Part shown: in pieces, positions 15,966 to 23,842 of the stretch
Numbering within the stretch: position 1 is the stretch's first letter
How the letters are laid out: each line of letters opens with the position of its first letter
Source of the DNA: JACDBE01 sp051002015
Lineage (GTDB): Bacteria > Actinomycetota > Acidimicrobiia > Spongiisociales > UBA5794
Direction: 5' to 3'
Length of the DNA stretch: 37,694 nt
Assembly (NCBI GenBank): GCA_051002015.1
Contig: JBPCMS010000091.1
Span: 1-37,694 of the forward strand
Made by a program: the position numbers and the translations under genes
Notes under the pieces: generated by a model
Told to the model about the DNA's origin: nothing
Seen by the model: the letters and a program-made list of their open reading frames with translations, nothing else
Database searches by the model: none

Positions 15966-17036
15966 GTGACCGATACGCACACTCCACAGAACTATCTCGC
16001 CGTCATCAAGGTCGTCGGTGTCGGCGGTGGCGGGGTCAATGCCGTCAACCGCATGGTCGATGCCGGCGTCGGTGGCGTCGAGTTCGTCGCCATCAACACC
16101 GATGCCCAGGTGCTGCTGATGTCGGACGCCGACGTCAAGCTCGACATCGGCCGGGACTCGACCCGCGGTCTGGGCGCGGGCGCCAATCCCGAGATCGGCC
16201 GCGAGGCGGCGGAGGCCCACCGGGACGAGATCGACGACGCCCTCAAGGGCGCCGACATGGTGTTCATCACCGCAGGCGAGGGCGGCGGCACCGGCACCGG
16301 CGGCGCCCCGATCGTCGCCGAGATCGCCCGTTCGCTCGGCGCCCTCACCGTCGGCGTGGTCACCCGCCCCTTCGGTTTCGAGGGCAGGCGGCGGTCGGTC
16401 CAGGCCGAGCAGGGGATCCAGTCGCTCAAGCAGGCCGTCGACACCCTGATCATCATCCCCAACGAGCGGCTCCTCGAGATCGCCGACCCGACCATGCCGA
16501 TGATCGACGCTTTCCGGATGGCCGACGACGTGCTCACCAGCGGGGTCAAGGGGATCACCGATCTCATCACGACCCCAGGGCTCATCAACGTCGACTTCGC
16601 AGACGTCAAGGCGGTGATGAGCGAGGCAGGATCAGCGGTCATGGGCATCGGCTCCTCCACCGGCGAGAACCGCGCCACGCAGGCGGCCAACAAGGCGATC
16701 AGCAGCCCGCTGCTCGAGACCACGATGGAGGGGGCGCGGGGGGTGCTGCTCTCCATCGCCGGCCCGGCGGACATGACCCTCCACGAGGTGTCGACGGCGG
16801 CGGCGATGATCTCCCAGCATGCGGACGGCGACGCCAACATCATCTTCGGCGCCGTGGTCGATGACGCCATGGGCGACGAGATGCGGGTGACGCTCATCGC
16901 CGCCGGGTTCGACCGCGAGCGGCGTTCGACCAGCAGGCTGGGCTCGTACACCCCGGTCCCGGGCCGCACCGGCGGGTCGGGTCCCATCGACGAGTCGCCA
17001 GACGACGTCGACATCCCCGGCTTCGTCCAGGGATGA
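15966..17036 (+). CDS. ftsZ: Cell division GTPase FtsZ
   Basis: FtsZ is the tubulin-like GTPase that forms the division ring. The product has 356 residues with a GTG start preceded by AAGGGAG. N-Y-L-A-V-I-K-V-V-G-V-G-G-G-G-V-N-A opens the GTPase domain exactly as in mycobacterial FtsZ. The tubulin signature is G106-G-G-T-G-T-G112. The synergy T7 loop is N208-V-D210-F-A-D213. The C-terminal linker is short and ends in D-D-V-D-I-P-G-F-V-Q-G, the peptide expected to bind SepF and other partners. Starting at the GTG at 15882 would add a basic extension with no known counterpart; it is disfavoured but not excluded. Confidence 0.97.
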   Translation: MTDTHTPQNYLAVIKVVGVGGGGVNAVNRMVDAGVGGVEFVAINTDAQVLLMSDADVKLDIGRDSTRGLGAGANPEIGREAAEAHRDEIDDALKGADMVFITAGEGGGTGTGGAPIVAEIARSLGALTVGVVTRPFGFEGRRRSVQAEQGIQSLKQAVDTLIIIPNERLLEIADPTMPMIDAFRMADDVLTSGVKGITDLITTPGLINVDFADVKAVMSEAGSAVMGIGSSTGENRATQAANKAISSPLLETTMEGARGVLLSIAGPADMTLHEVSTAAAMISQHADGDANIIFGAVVDDAMGDEMRVTLIAAGFDRERRSTSRLGSYTPVPGRTGGSGPIDESPDDVDIPGFVQG

Positions 17037-17052
17037 CGCGGCCTGCGGCGGG

Positions 17053-17682
17053 ATGATCCGTCCGCCGGGTCTTGGCGGCGCCCGGTTCGGTGAGGCCGCC
17101 GACGGGGACCCTCGCACCGATCCCGCCGCCGCCGCCCGCTTCGTCGGCGACGGCGCCCCGGTCTCCATCGCCGCCCCCCGCCAGGTGCACGGGGCGATGG
17201 TGTTGGTGGCTACCGCTCCCGGCCGGACCGGAGACGCCGACGCCCTGATCACCACCTCCGCCGGTGTCGCCGTCGCCGTCGCCACCGCCGACTGCGTCCC
17301 GGTGATCGTCGACGGCGACGGGTTCGCCGCCGTTGTCCACGCCGGCTGGCGGGGCGTGGTGGCCGGTGTCGTCGGGGCCACGCTCGATCGGATCGCCTCG
17401 ATGGGCCTCACCGCCGAGCGGGCCGCCATCGGCCCCGCCATCGGCCCCTGCTGCTACCAGGTTGGGGCCGATGTCCTGGAGCTGCTGCCGGGCCACATCG
17501 CCACAACCACCTGGGGCGCCCCCAGCGTCGACCTCCCCGGGGCCGTCGCCGCCGCCCTCGGCGACCTGGCGGTGTGGCGGAGCGACCGCTGCACGTTCAC
17601 CGACCACAGGCTCCACTCCTACCGGCGCGACCACACCGACCGGCGCCAGGTGGCCATGGCCTGGCGGCAGGGAGCGGCGTGA
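17053..17682 (+). CDS. pgeF: Purine nucleoside phosphorylase / laccase-domain protein (YfiH, PgeF)
   Basis: The product has 209 residues of the DUF152/YfiH family. The family is reported to act on purine nucleosides and, in E. coli, to edit misincorporated cell-wall precursors (PgeF). The metal-binding residues are in place: H46 in PRQVHG, C81 in TADCVPV and H96 in HAGWRG. They are followed by GPAIGPCCYQVG and, at the end, F-T-D-H-R-L-H-S-Y-R-R-D. The protein is shorter than the usual 240-260 residues at its N-terminus. It lies 16 bp after ftsZ, the standard actinobacterial position. Its stop overlaps the next gene as GTGA. Confidence 0.88.
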   Translation: MIRPPGLGGARFGEAADGDPRTDPAAAARFVGDGAPVSIAAPRQVHGAMVLVATAPGRTGDADALITTSAGVAVAVATADCVPVIVDGDGFAAVVHAGWRGVVAGVVGATLDRIASMGLTAERAAIGPAIGPCCYQVGADVLELLPGHIATTTWGAPSVDLPGAVAAALGDLAVWRSDRCTFTDHRLHSYRRDHTDRRQVAMAWRQGAA

Positions 17683-18332
17683 CCGATGGCTACCGGTCGG
17701 TGCTGGGGCGCATCGAAGCCGCCGCCAGGCGGTCGAACCGGGATCCGGCCTCGGTGACCCTGGTGGCGGTGGGCAAGGGCCGGCCGGTGGAGGCGATCCG
17801 GTCGCTTTACGAGCTGGGCCACCGGGACTTCGGCGAGAACCGAGCCGCCGAGCTGGCCGAGAAGGCCGCGCTGCTTCCCGGGGACATCCGATGGCACTTC
17901 GTCGGCACCGTGCAACGCCGCAGGATCCCCACCATCAGACCGTTGGTCGATCTCCTCCACTCGCTCGACCGGGAACAGCTGGTCGAGCGTTGGTCCGGTG
18001 AGGGAGCACCCCCGGTGCTGGTCCAGGTCAATCTCGCCGCCGAGCGGCAGAAGCACGGGGTAGCCCCGGAGGCGACGGCGAGGCTGCTCGCCGCCGCCGA
18101 GGCGGTTGGGATCCGCTGCCTGGGATTGATGGTCATCCCACCGATCGCCGACAGCCCCGAGCGGAGCAGGCCGTGGTTCCGGCGTCTGGCCGAGCTCCGG
18201 GCACGGTTGGCCCCCTATCACCCCGATCTGACCGAGCTGTCGATGGGGATGACGGACGATCTCGAGGTGGCGATCGAGGAAGGTGCCTCCTTGATACGCG
18301 TGGGACGGGCTATCTTTGGGGCGAGGACGTAG
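17679..18332 (+). CDS. PLP homeostasis protein, YggS/PROSC family
   Basis: The product has 217 residues with a GTG start. It is a single-domain PLP-binding TIM barrel resembling alanine racemase N-terminal domains, and is thought to buffer pyridoxal 5-phosphate rather than catalyse a reaction. The PLP lysine is probably K33 in LVAVGKGRP; the usual sequence is AVSKT, so Ser is replaced by Gly here. Other motifs are FGENRAAEL, WHFVGTVQRR, VLVQVNLAAERQKHGV, GLMVIPP and, near the end, LSMGMTDDLEVAIEEGASLIRVGRAIFG. It is placed between pgeF and sepF as in other actinobacteria. Confidence 0.9.
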   Translation: MTDGYRSVLGRIEAAARRSNRDPASVTLVAVGKGRPVEAIRSLYELGHRDFGENRAAELAEKAALLPGDIRWHFVGTVQRRRIPTIRPLVDLLHSLDREQLVERWSGEGAPPVLVQVNLAAERQKHGVAPEATARLLAAAEAVGIRCLGLMVIPPIADSPERSRPWFRRLAELRARLAPYHPDLTELSMGMTDDLEVAIEEGASLIRVGRAIFGART

Positions 18333-18390
18333 CCGGAGGGGCGGCGCCGACCGGGAGCCGGAACAGGAACCGGACAGGAGCGAGGACGAC

Positions 18391-19023
18391 ATGGCTGGTT
18401 TGTGGCAGAAGACACTGTTCTATCTGGGGCTTGTCGACGACGAGTCTGTAGCGCCGGTCGAGGCTCCTCAACCTGAGGCTCAGGGCGGCGTGCGCACCGT
18501 CGACCCTCCCGGCGCCCGCGCCCGGCGTCGCACCGCCGTCAGCGAGGTCGAGACGGCCTCGACCCGGCCGGACCCGATGGGACCCAGCGGCACGAGGTCC
18601 CGCAGCGGCGTTGCCGGTCGACGGGTCGAGCCGCCATCGACGCAACGCCGCCGGGTGTCGACCAACCCCGAGCATGCCGAGGCCGGGGTCCTGGTGCGGA
18701 GCGGTGGCGAGAATTTCGCGGTGCGCACCCCTGTGGTTGACACCGCCGAGACCGAGGTCATCGAGGCCCGCACCTTCACCGACGCCCAAGTTCTCGCCGA
18801 CCACATCCGCGACGGCATACCGGTGGTCCTCGATCTCCGCGCCACCGAGCCGGCGATGGTGCGCCGCCTGGTCGACTTCGCCACCGGGCTCACCTACGCC
18901 CTGGACGGTCGGATGGCGAAGATCGGCCAAGGCGTCATCCTCGTGTCGCCCGCCGGCAGGGTCATCGGCCTCGAGGAACAGGAGCGGCTCCGCTCCCTCG
19001 GGCTCTACCGACTCGATCACTGA
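18391..19023 (+). CDS. sepF: Cell division protein SepF
   Basis: SepF tethers FtsZ to the membrane and aligns filaments; it replaces FtsA, which is absent here. The product has 210 residues. An N-terminal segment, M-A-G-L-W-Q-K-T-L-F-Y-L-G-L, can form the amphipathic membrane helix. Next is a long, charged, disordered linker at about 20-115. The conserved C-terminal SepF domain at about 120-205 contains FTDAQVLADHIRDGIPVVLDLR, RRLVDFATGLTYALDGRMAKIGQGVILVSP. A good ribosome-binding site (CAGGAG and GAGGA) precedes the ATG at 18391. Confidence 0.93.
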   Translation: MAGLWQKTLFYLGLVDDESVAPVEAPQPEAQGGVRTVDPPGARARRRTAVSEVETASTRPDPMGPSGTRSRSGVAGRRVEPPSTQRRRVSTNPEHAEAGVLVRSGGENFAVRTPVVDTAETEVIEARTFTDAQVLADHIRDGIPVVLDLRATEPAMVRRLVDFATGLTYALDGRMAKIGQGVILVSPAGRVIGLEEQERLRSLGLYRLDH

Positions 19024-19032
19024 ACCAATACC

Positions 19033-19296
19033 GTGGGCCTGCTCTCGCTCCTGCTCACGATCGCCTATTGGGGTCTCATCGTCTGGATCATCCTCAGCTA
19101 CGTCGTCTCGTTCGGCCGACTCCCGTGGGGCCACCCGGTGCGCAGGGTCTACGACGGGCTGGCCTCCGCCATCAACCCGGTGCTGGCACCGATCCGCAGG
19201 GTGCTGCCCCCGGTTCGCCTCGGCGGCATGGCGCTCGACCTGTCCCCCCTGGTCCTCTTCTTCGCCATAGCCATCCTGAGAGGCATGGTCGCCTAG
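19033..19296 (+). CDS. YggT family membrane protein
   Basis: The product has 87 residues with a GTG start. It has two hydrophobic segments, at about 4-24 and 66-86. Between them is the family motif PVRRVYDGLASAINPVLAPIRRVLP. YggT proteins are small integral membrane proteins whose molecular role is unsettled; they sit beside sepF in many bacteria and algae and have been linked to osmotic stress and plastid/cell division. It lies 9 bp after sepF with no clear ribosome-binding site, so it is probably translated by coupling. It is the last gene of the dcw operon here; divIVA, normally next in actinobacteria, is missing. Confidence 0.88.
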   Translation: MGLLSLLLTIAYWGLIVWIILSYVVSFGRLPWGHPVRRVYDGLASAINPVLAPIRRVLPPVRLGGMALDLSPLVLFFAIAILRGMVA

Positions 19297-19574
19297 CTTC
19301 CCCTCTGTTCCCCTCTCTCTTCGGGGGAGGGTGGCCGACCGAGACGCCGAAGGCGAGCAACGGCCGGGGCTGGGGAAGGCGGTACCGACAGCCGGGCGAA
19401 GGCCAGCCGACCGCGCCGCCGGGGCCTCGGTATCCCACCCCGGCTCGCAAGCTCGCCACCCCTCCCAATGGGAGGGGAAAAGGAACGGCGGGTGGCCGAC
19501 CGAGACGCCGAAGGCGAGCAACGGCCGGGGCGGGGGAAGGCCGGCCCCACAGCCGGGGAGACAGAACGGGAGGG
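19297..19574. repeat. Repeat-rich gap between yggT and ileS
   Basis: A 52-bp sequence occurs twice in direct orientation, at 19329-19380 and 19490-19541, with a single mismatch at the 43rd base. The core contains GCCGACCGAGACGCCGAAG. Between the copies is a tight hairpin, CCCCTCCC at 19459-19466 and GGGAGGGG at 19470-19477, followed by AAAA. Near the left edge is another C-run/G-run pair (19310-19331). This looks like a dispersed REP-like intergenic element rather than coding sequence. It separates convergent genes and may terminate both. Confidence 0.7.
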
Positions 19575-22500
19575 TCAGACCGGGGTGATGGTCAGGGTCA
19601 GCGGGCTGGCGCCGATCTGGGTGTTGTTCCCGCCTTCGGTGCGGGTGATCCCGGTCGCCAACACCTCGGCGGCGATGAGGTCGCGGTGCTGCTCGACGGC
19701 GCCCGCCAGCCCGGGGTCGGGGGTGTCCCAACCAACCTCGATGCGATCGGTCACGGCCAGCCCGAGGTCGCGGCGCATCGCCTGGATCCTGCTGATTAAG
19801 TCGCGGGCCATGCCCTCGGCGACCAGGGCGGGGTCGAGGGCGTCGTCGAGAGCGACGCACAGCGGCCCCTCGGTCCCCACGATCCGTCCCGGTCGCGCCT
19901 GGCGGCGGACAACGACGTCGTCGGGCCCGATGGCCTGACCGGCGACGGTGAGCGTCTCCCCGGCGGCGATCCGTTCGACGCTGGCGTGGTCGAGCTCCTC
20001 GATGGCGGCGGCGACCTCCCGGGTCTTCGCCCCCAGCCGGCGTCCGAGCAGCCGAAAGTTGGGCTTGGCGGTGAGCTCGACCACCGCTGACTCGTCGGTG
20101 TCGACCAGCACGGTCTTGACGTTGAGCTCCTCGGCGATGAGATCCCGGTGGGTGACGACCGCCTGCATGGCGCGCTCGTCCCGCGTCACCACCGTAACCG
20201 CCGCCAGCGGCTGCCGCACCCTGACCTCGTGGTGCCTGCGCAGCGAGTGGCCCAGGTTGGCGACGGCCCTGACCACCCGCATGTCGGTCTCGAGCTCGAC
20301 GTCGATCACCGTCTCGTCGCTCACCGGGTAATCGGTGTGATGGATGCTGACCGGCGCCGCCTGGTCGACCGGCCGCACCAGCGTCTGGTACAGGTGCTCG
20401 GTGACGAACGGGAGCACCGGGGCCGCCACCTTGGCGAAGGTCACCAGGACCTCGTACAGGGTGGCGAAGGCCGCCAGCTTGTCGGCGTCCTCGGTACCGG
20501 TGCGCTTGCTCCAGAAGCGCCGCCGGGAGCGGCGGATGTACCAGTTGGTCAGCTCGTCGACGAACCCGAGGATCGGATTGATCACGGCGAACAGGCGGTA
20601 CCGCTCCATCTCGTCGTTGACCGAGGCGATCAGCGACTGGAGCACGGACATGATCCAGCGGTCGAGCTCCGGCCGCTCCTCGAAGGGAGGCGCCGCCGCC
20701 AGGTCGACGGCGGTGATCCCGTCCGCCTCGGCGAACGTGGTGAAGAACGAGAAGGCGTTCCACAGCGGCAGTAGCACGCTGCGCACATACGACCGCACCC
20801 CGTCCTCGGAGAACCGCAGCGGATCGGCCCGCACCAACGGCGAGTCGATGAGGTAGGCGCGCAGGGCGTCGGCGCCGAAGGTGTCGAGCACGGCGTCGGG
20901 CTCCGGGTAGTTCTTGAGCCGCTTCGACATCTTCCGCCCGTCCTCGGCCAGGATCAACCCGGTGACCACGCAGTTGCGGAAGGGGATCTGGTCGAACAAC
21001 GCCGCCGCCAGGACCACCAGGGTGTAGAACCAGCCCCTGGTCTGGTCGAGACCCTCGGCGATGAAGTCGGCGGGGAAGCGCCGGGCGAACCGCTCCTGGT
21101 TCTCGAAGGGGTAGTGGATCTGGGCGTACGGCATCGACCCGGACTCGAACCAGCAGTCGAGGACCTCGGGGATGCGTGTCATGGTCCCGTCGCACCGGTC
21201 GCACCGGAAGGTGACCGGGTCGACGAACTCACGGTGCAGGTCTTCGAGCCATACCCCGGATCGCTCCTGCAGCTCGGCCCGGGAGCCGATGCAGACCTGG
21301 TGGTCGCCGGTGTCGCACACCCACACCGGGATGCAGCTACCCCAGTAGCGGTTGCGGCTGACCGCCCAGTCCCGGGCCTCGGTCAGCCAGTTGCCGAACC
21401 GCTTGGTGCCGACCACCTCCGGCACCCACAGGATCTCCTCGTTGAGCTGGGCCATCCGGTGGCGGAACGTCTCGACGGCGACGAACCAGGTGGGGATCGC
21501 CTTGTAGATGAGCGGGGTGTCGGTGCGGTAGCAGAACGGGTAGGCGTGGACGATCCGCTCGTTGCGGAGCAGCGCCCCAGACGTCTCCAGCATGTCGACC
21601 AGCACCCGGTCGGCGTCCTTGATGTTCATCCCGGCCACCTCGGGTACCTGGTCGGTGAAGTTGCCCTGGGCGTCCACCGGGTCGACGATCAGGTCGATAC
21701 CGGCGGCGGCGAAGGCGGCGAGGTCGGCCTCGCCGAATGCGGGGGCGAGGTGGACCAGACCGGTGCCCTCCTCGGTGGTGGCCTCCGGGAGCGGGATCAC
21801 CACGAAGGCTCCCCGTGCCGCCAGGTCGGCGAAGTGGGGAAAGGCGGGCTGGTAGGTGGCGCCGACCATCTCCGCCCCCGTGGTGCGGGCCAGCACCTCG
21901 GGCGACTCGAACACGGTGCCGGCCAGATCGGCCGCAACCCAGGTGCGATGGCCGCCGTCCCTGACCGCGGCGTACTCGATGTCGGTGCCCACCCCGACCC
22001 CGAGGTTGGCGGGGATGGTCCATGGCGTCGTCGTCCACACCGCCAGCCGGTCGCCCGGCTCGACCGGGCCCGATCCGTCCACCACCTCGAGGCGGACCGT
22101 CAGCGAGGGGTCTTCGACATCGCGGTAGCCGCCGAGGTTGACCTCGAAGTTGGACAGAGGGGTCACCGCCCCCCACGAGTAGGGGAGCACCTTGAACGAG
22201 TGGTAGACCAGCCCCTTGTCCCAGAGGGTTCGGAAGACCCACCACACCGTCTCCATGAACGTGGGATCCATGGTGCGGTAGTCGTCCTCGAAGTCGACCC
22301 AGCGCCCCACCCTGGTGGTGATCGCCTCCCACTCGGCGGCGGCGTGCTCCACCAGGGCGCGGCAGGCGGCGTTGTACCGGTCGATACCGTACTCGGCGAT
22401 CTCGACCGGACCGGAGATGCCGAGCATGCGCTCCACTTCCATTTCCACGGGGAGCCCGTGGGTGTCCCACCCGAACCGGCGGGCGACCCGGTGCCCCCGC

Positions 22501-22742
22501 ATCGTCCAGTAGCGGGGCACCACGTCCTTGATCACCGCCTGGAGCACGTGGCCGTAGTGCATGGTCCCGGTGGCGAACGGGGGCCCGTCGTAGAAGGTGT
22601 ACTCCGAGTCGGCGGGACGGCGCTCCACCGACCCGTGGAAGGCGTTGGTGTCCTTCCACAGCTCGAGGACGGCGTGGTCGAGCCGGGGGAGATCCACGTC
22701 GGGGGCGACCCGGGTGAACAGGGGTTTGGTGACGTCGCTCAC
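19575..22742 (-). CDS. ileS: Isoleucyl-tRNA synthetase, eukaryote-like (IleS2) type
   Basis: IleRS charges tRNA-Ile. The product has 1055 residues with a GTG start (22742-22740). The class I signatures are H62-Y-G-H65 in DGPPFATGTMHYGH and K604-M-S-K-R608 in GRKMSKRLKNYPEP. The editing (CP1) domain and the anticodon-binding domain are both present. The HYGH form, the PPFATG lead-in and the lack of a C-terminal Cys4 zinc motif match the eukaryote-like type, which in other bacteria is naturally less sensitive to mupirocin. It is inverted relative to its neighbours. No T-box motif is visible in its leader. AGGT at about 8 nt upstream is a modest ribosome-binding site. Confidence 0.95.
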   Translation of the reverse strand: MSDVTKPLFTRVAPDVDLPRLDHAVLELWKDTNAFHGSVERRPADSEYTFYDGPPFATGTMHYGHVLQAVIKDVVPRYWTMRGHRVARRFGWDTHGLPVEMEVERMLGISGPVEIAEYGIDRYNAACRALVEHAAAEWEAITTRVGRWVDFEDDYRTMDPTFMETVWWVFRTLWDKGLVYHSFKVLPYSWGAVTPLSNFEVNLGGYRDVEDPSLTVRLEVVDGSGPVEPGDRLAVWTTTPWTIPANLGVGVGTDIEYAAVRDGGHRTWVAADLAGTVFESPEVLARTTGAEMVGATYQPAFPHFADLAARGAFVVIPLPEATTEEGTGLVHLAPAFGEADLAAFAAAGIDLIVDPVDAQGNFTDQVPEVAGMNIKDADRVLVDMLETSGALLRNERIVHAYPFCYRTDTPLIYKAIPTWFVAVETFRHRMAQLNEEILWVPEVVGTKRFGNWLTEARDWAVSRNRYWGSCIPVWVCDTGDHQVCIGSRAELQERSGVWLEDLHREFVDPVTFRCDRCDGTMTRIPEVLDCWFESGSMPYAQIHYPFENQERFARRFPADFIAEGLDQTRGWFYTLVVLAAALFDQIPFRNCVVTGLILAEDGRKMSKRLKNYPEPDAVLDTFGADALRAYLIDSPLVRADPLRFSEDGVRSYVRSVLLPLWNAFSFFTTFAEADGITAVDLAAAPPFEERPELDRWIMSVLQSLIASVNDEMERYRLFAVINPILGFVDELTNWYIRRSRRRFWSKRTGTEDADKLAAFATLYEVLVTFAKVAAPVLPFVTEHLYQTLVRPVDQAAPVSIHHTDYPVSDETVIDVELETDMRVVRAVANLGHSLRRHHEVRVRQPLAAVTVVTRDERAMQAVVTHRDLIAEELNVKTVLVDTDESAVVELTAKPNFRLLGRRLGAKTREVAAAIEELDHASVERIAAGETLTVAGQAIGPDDVVVRRQARPGRIVGTEGPLCVALDDALDPALVAEGMARDLISRIQAMRRDLGLAVTDRIEVGWDTPDPGLAGAVEQHRDLIAAEVLATGITRTEGGNNTQIGASPLTLTITPV

Positions 22743-22804
22743 GGATCTACCTCGGGCCGGCTCGGGGCTCCCGGGGCGGGTAGGACCGGCTCCGGGGGGC
22801 CGGG

Positions 22805-22810
22805 ATGGTA
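22805..22810 (-). promoter_or_regulatory. Candidate ileS -10 element
   Basis: On the minus strand this reads TACCAT (TANNNT), about 60 nt ahead of the ileS GTG. The same hexamer, in a similar GGTACC-like context, precedes the phosphofructokinase operon. No convincing -35 is seen. Confidence 0.3.
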
Positions 22811-22905
22811 CACGGGAGACGCCGGACCGCCGGCAGGGCATGGCGGCGGGGACGGCGGGTTTGCGATCGGGTTGATGGTATCGTCGCCTGCCCCAAGGAG
22901 GTCCT

Positions 22906-23277
22906 TTGGCCCGCAAGCTCGCCACGTCGACGCTGGCCAAGCTTCGAGTCCGACTCGAGGATGAGCAAGCGCGACTCGAGGGTGTGATCAGCGAGTTCGA
23001 CCGCCAGCGAGAGCTGAGCCGTCTGGCCGAGACCTCGGCCGAGCACTCCGCCGATCCCGACAGCGCAGACGGGGGCTCGCTCGCCTTCGAGATGGAGATG
23101 GAGCTCTCCAAGCAGGAGAATGCCAGGGAGCTGCTCGACAAGGTGAACCACGCCCTGCGCCGCATGGACGACGGCGTCTACGGGATCTGCGAGGTTTCCG
23201 GCAAGCCGATCCCCGTGTCCAGGCTCGAGGCGCTTCCGTACGCCACGACGCTGGTGAAATACGCCGACCGCGTCTGA
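22906..23277 (+). CDS. TraR/DksA-family protein lacking three of four zinc cysteines
   Basis: The product has 123 residues. It starts at TTG, with a strong AAGGAGG four bases upstream (22895-22901), giving L-A-R-K-L-A. An N-terminal coiled coil (about 8-45, with L-E-D-E-Q-A-R-L-E) is followed by the E-x-x-x-x-L-x-K-x-x-x-A-R-E-L helix and the motif D-D-G-x-Y-G-I-C-E-V-S-G-K-P-I-P-x-x-R-L-E-A-L-P. This is the DksA globular domain. Of the four zinc cysteines only C95 remains; the others are S98, L116 and Y119. Such proteins bind in the RNA polymerase secondary channel in other bacteria; that role is inferred here. It is divergent from ileS and 34 bp ahead of lspA. Confidence 0.85.
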   Translation: MARKLATSTLAKLRVRLEDEQARLEGVISEFDRQRELSRLAETSAEHSADPDSADGGSLAFEMEMELSKQENARELLDKVNHALRRMDDGVYGICEVSGKPIPVSRLEALPYATTLVKYADRV

Positions 23278-23311
23278 GCGGCCTCGGCCGCCGGATGGAA
23301 ATGACCGACTC

Positions 23312-23842
23312 GTGATCGAGCCGCAGACCAAGCCCACCGGACGACCCTCCACCAGGTTCGCCTTCGCCATCGGGATCGCCCTCGCCGTGGTGTTGATCGA
23401 TCAGGTCACCAAGCGATGGGCCGTCGCCAACCTCGCAGACGAGCCGATCGTCCTCATCGAGGGCTGGCTCGAGCTCGATCTGGCCTTCAACCCCGGCGCC
23501 GCCTTCTCCAGCCTGCAGGGAGCGGGCCCGCTGCTCGCCATCGCCGCCGTCGCCATCGCCGGCTGGATCACGATCATCATCCGCAAGGCGACCACCCGCA
23601 CCGCCGAGGTGATGACCCTGGCCCTGGTGCTGGGAGGCGCCGTCGGCAACCTGGTCGACAGGGTCACCCGCGGCGCCGGCCTCCTCGACGGAGCCGTGGT
23701 CGACTTCATCGAGCCGTCGTTCTTCCCCACCTTCAACGTGGCGGACGCCGCTATCAGCATCGGGGCGGTCCTGCTGCTGATCGTCACCATCCGTCACGCC
23801 GACCACGGGGAGGCAGCCCCCGGGGAACCGGGCCCGCCGTGA
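23312..23842 (+). CDS. lspA: Lipoprotein signal peptidase LspA
   Basis: LspA (signal peptidase II) cleaves the signal peptide of prolipoproteins in the membrane. The product has 176 residues with a GTG start and four hydrophobic segments. All signature blocks are present: D-Q-V-T-K-R near the first segment, F-N-P-G-A-A-F-S, G112-N-L-V-D116-R, V-V-D-F-I and F-N142-V-A-D145. D116 and D145 are the catalytic aspartates. A six-codon ORF (ATG at 23295) ends in a TGA that overlaps its GTG, and no strong ribosome-binding site is visible, so initiation may be coupled. It is GTGA-linked to rluD. Confidence 0.95.
   Translation: MIEPQTKPTGRPSTRFAFAIGIALAVVLIDQVTKRWAVANLADEPIVLIEGWLELDLAFNPGAAFSSLQGAGPLLAIAAVAIAGWITIIIRKATTRTAEVMTLALVLGGAVGNLVDRVTRGAGLLDGAVVDFIEPSFFPTFNVADAAISIGAVLLLIVTIRHADHGEAAPGEPGPP

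Noticed and set aside
22743..22905. T-box riboswitch ahead of ileS
   Set aside because: No T-box core (GGGTGGNACCGCG-like or its translational variant) was found on the minus strand between ileS and the divergent gene.
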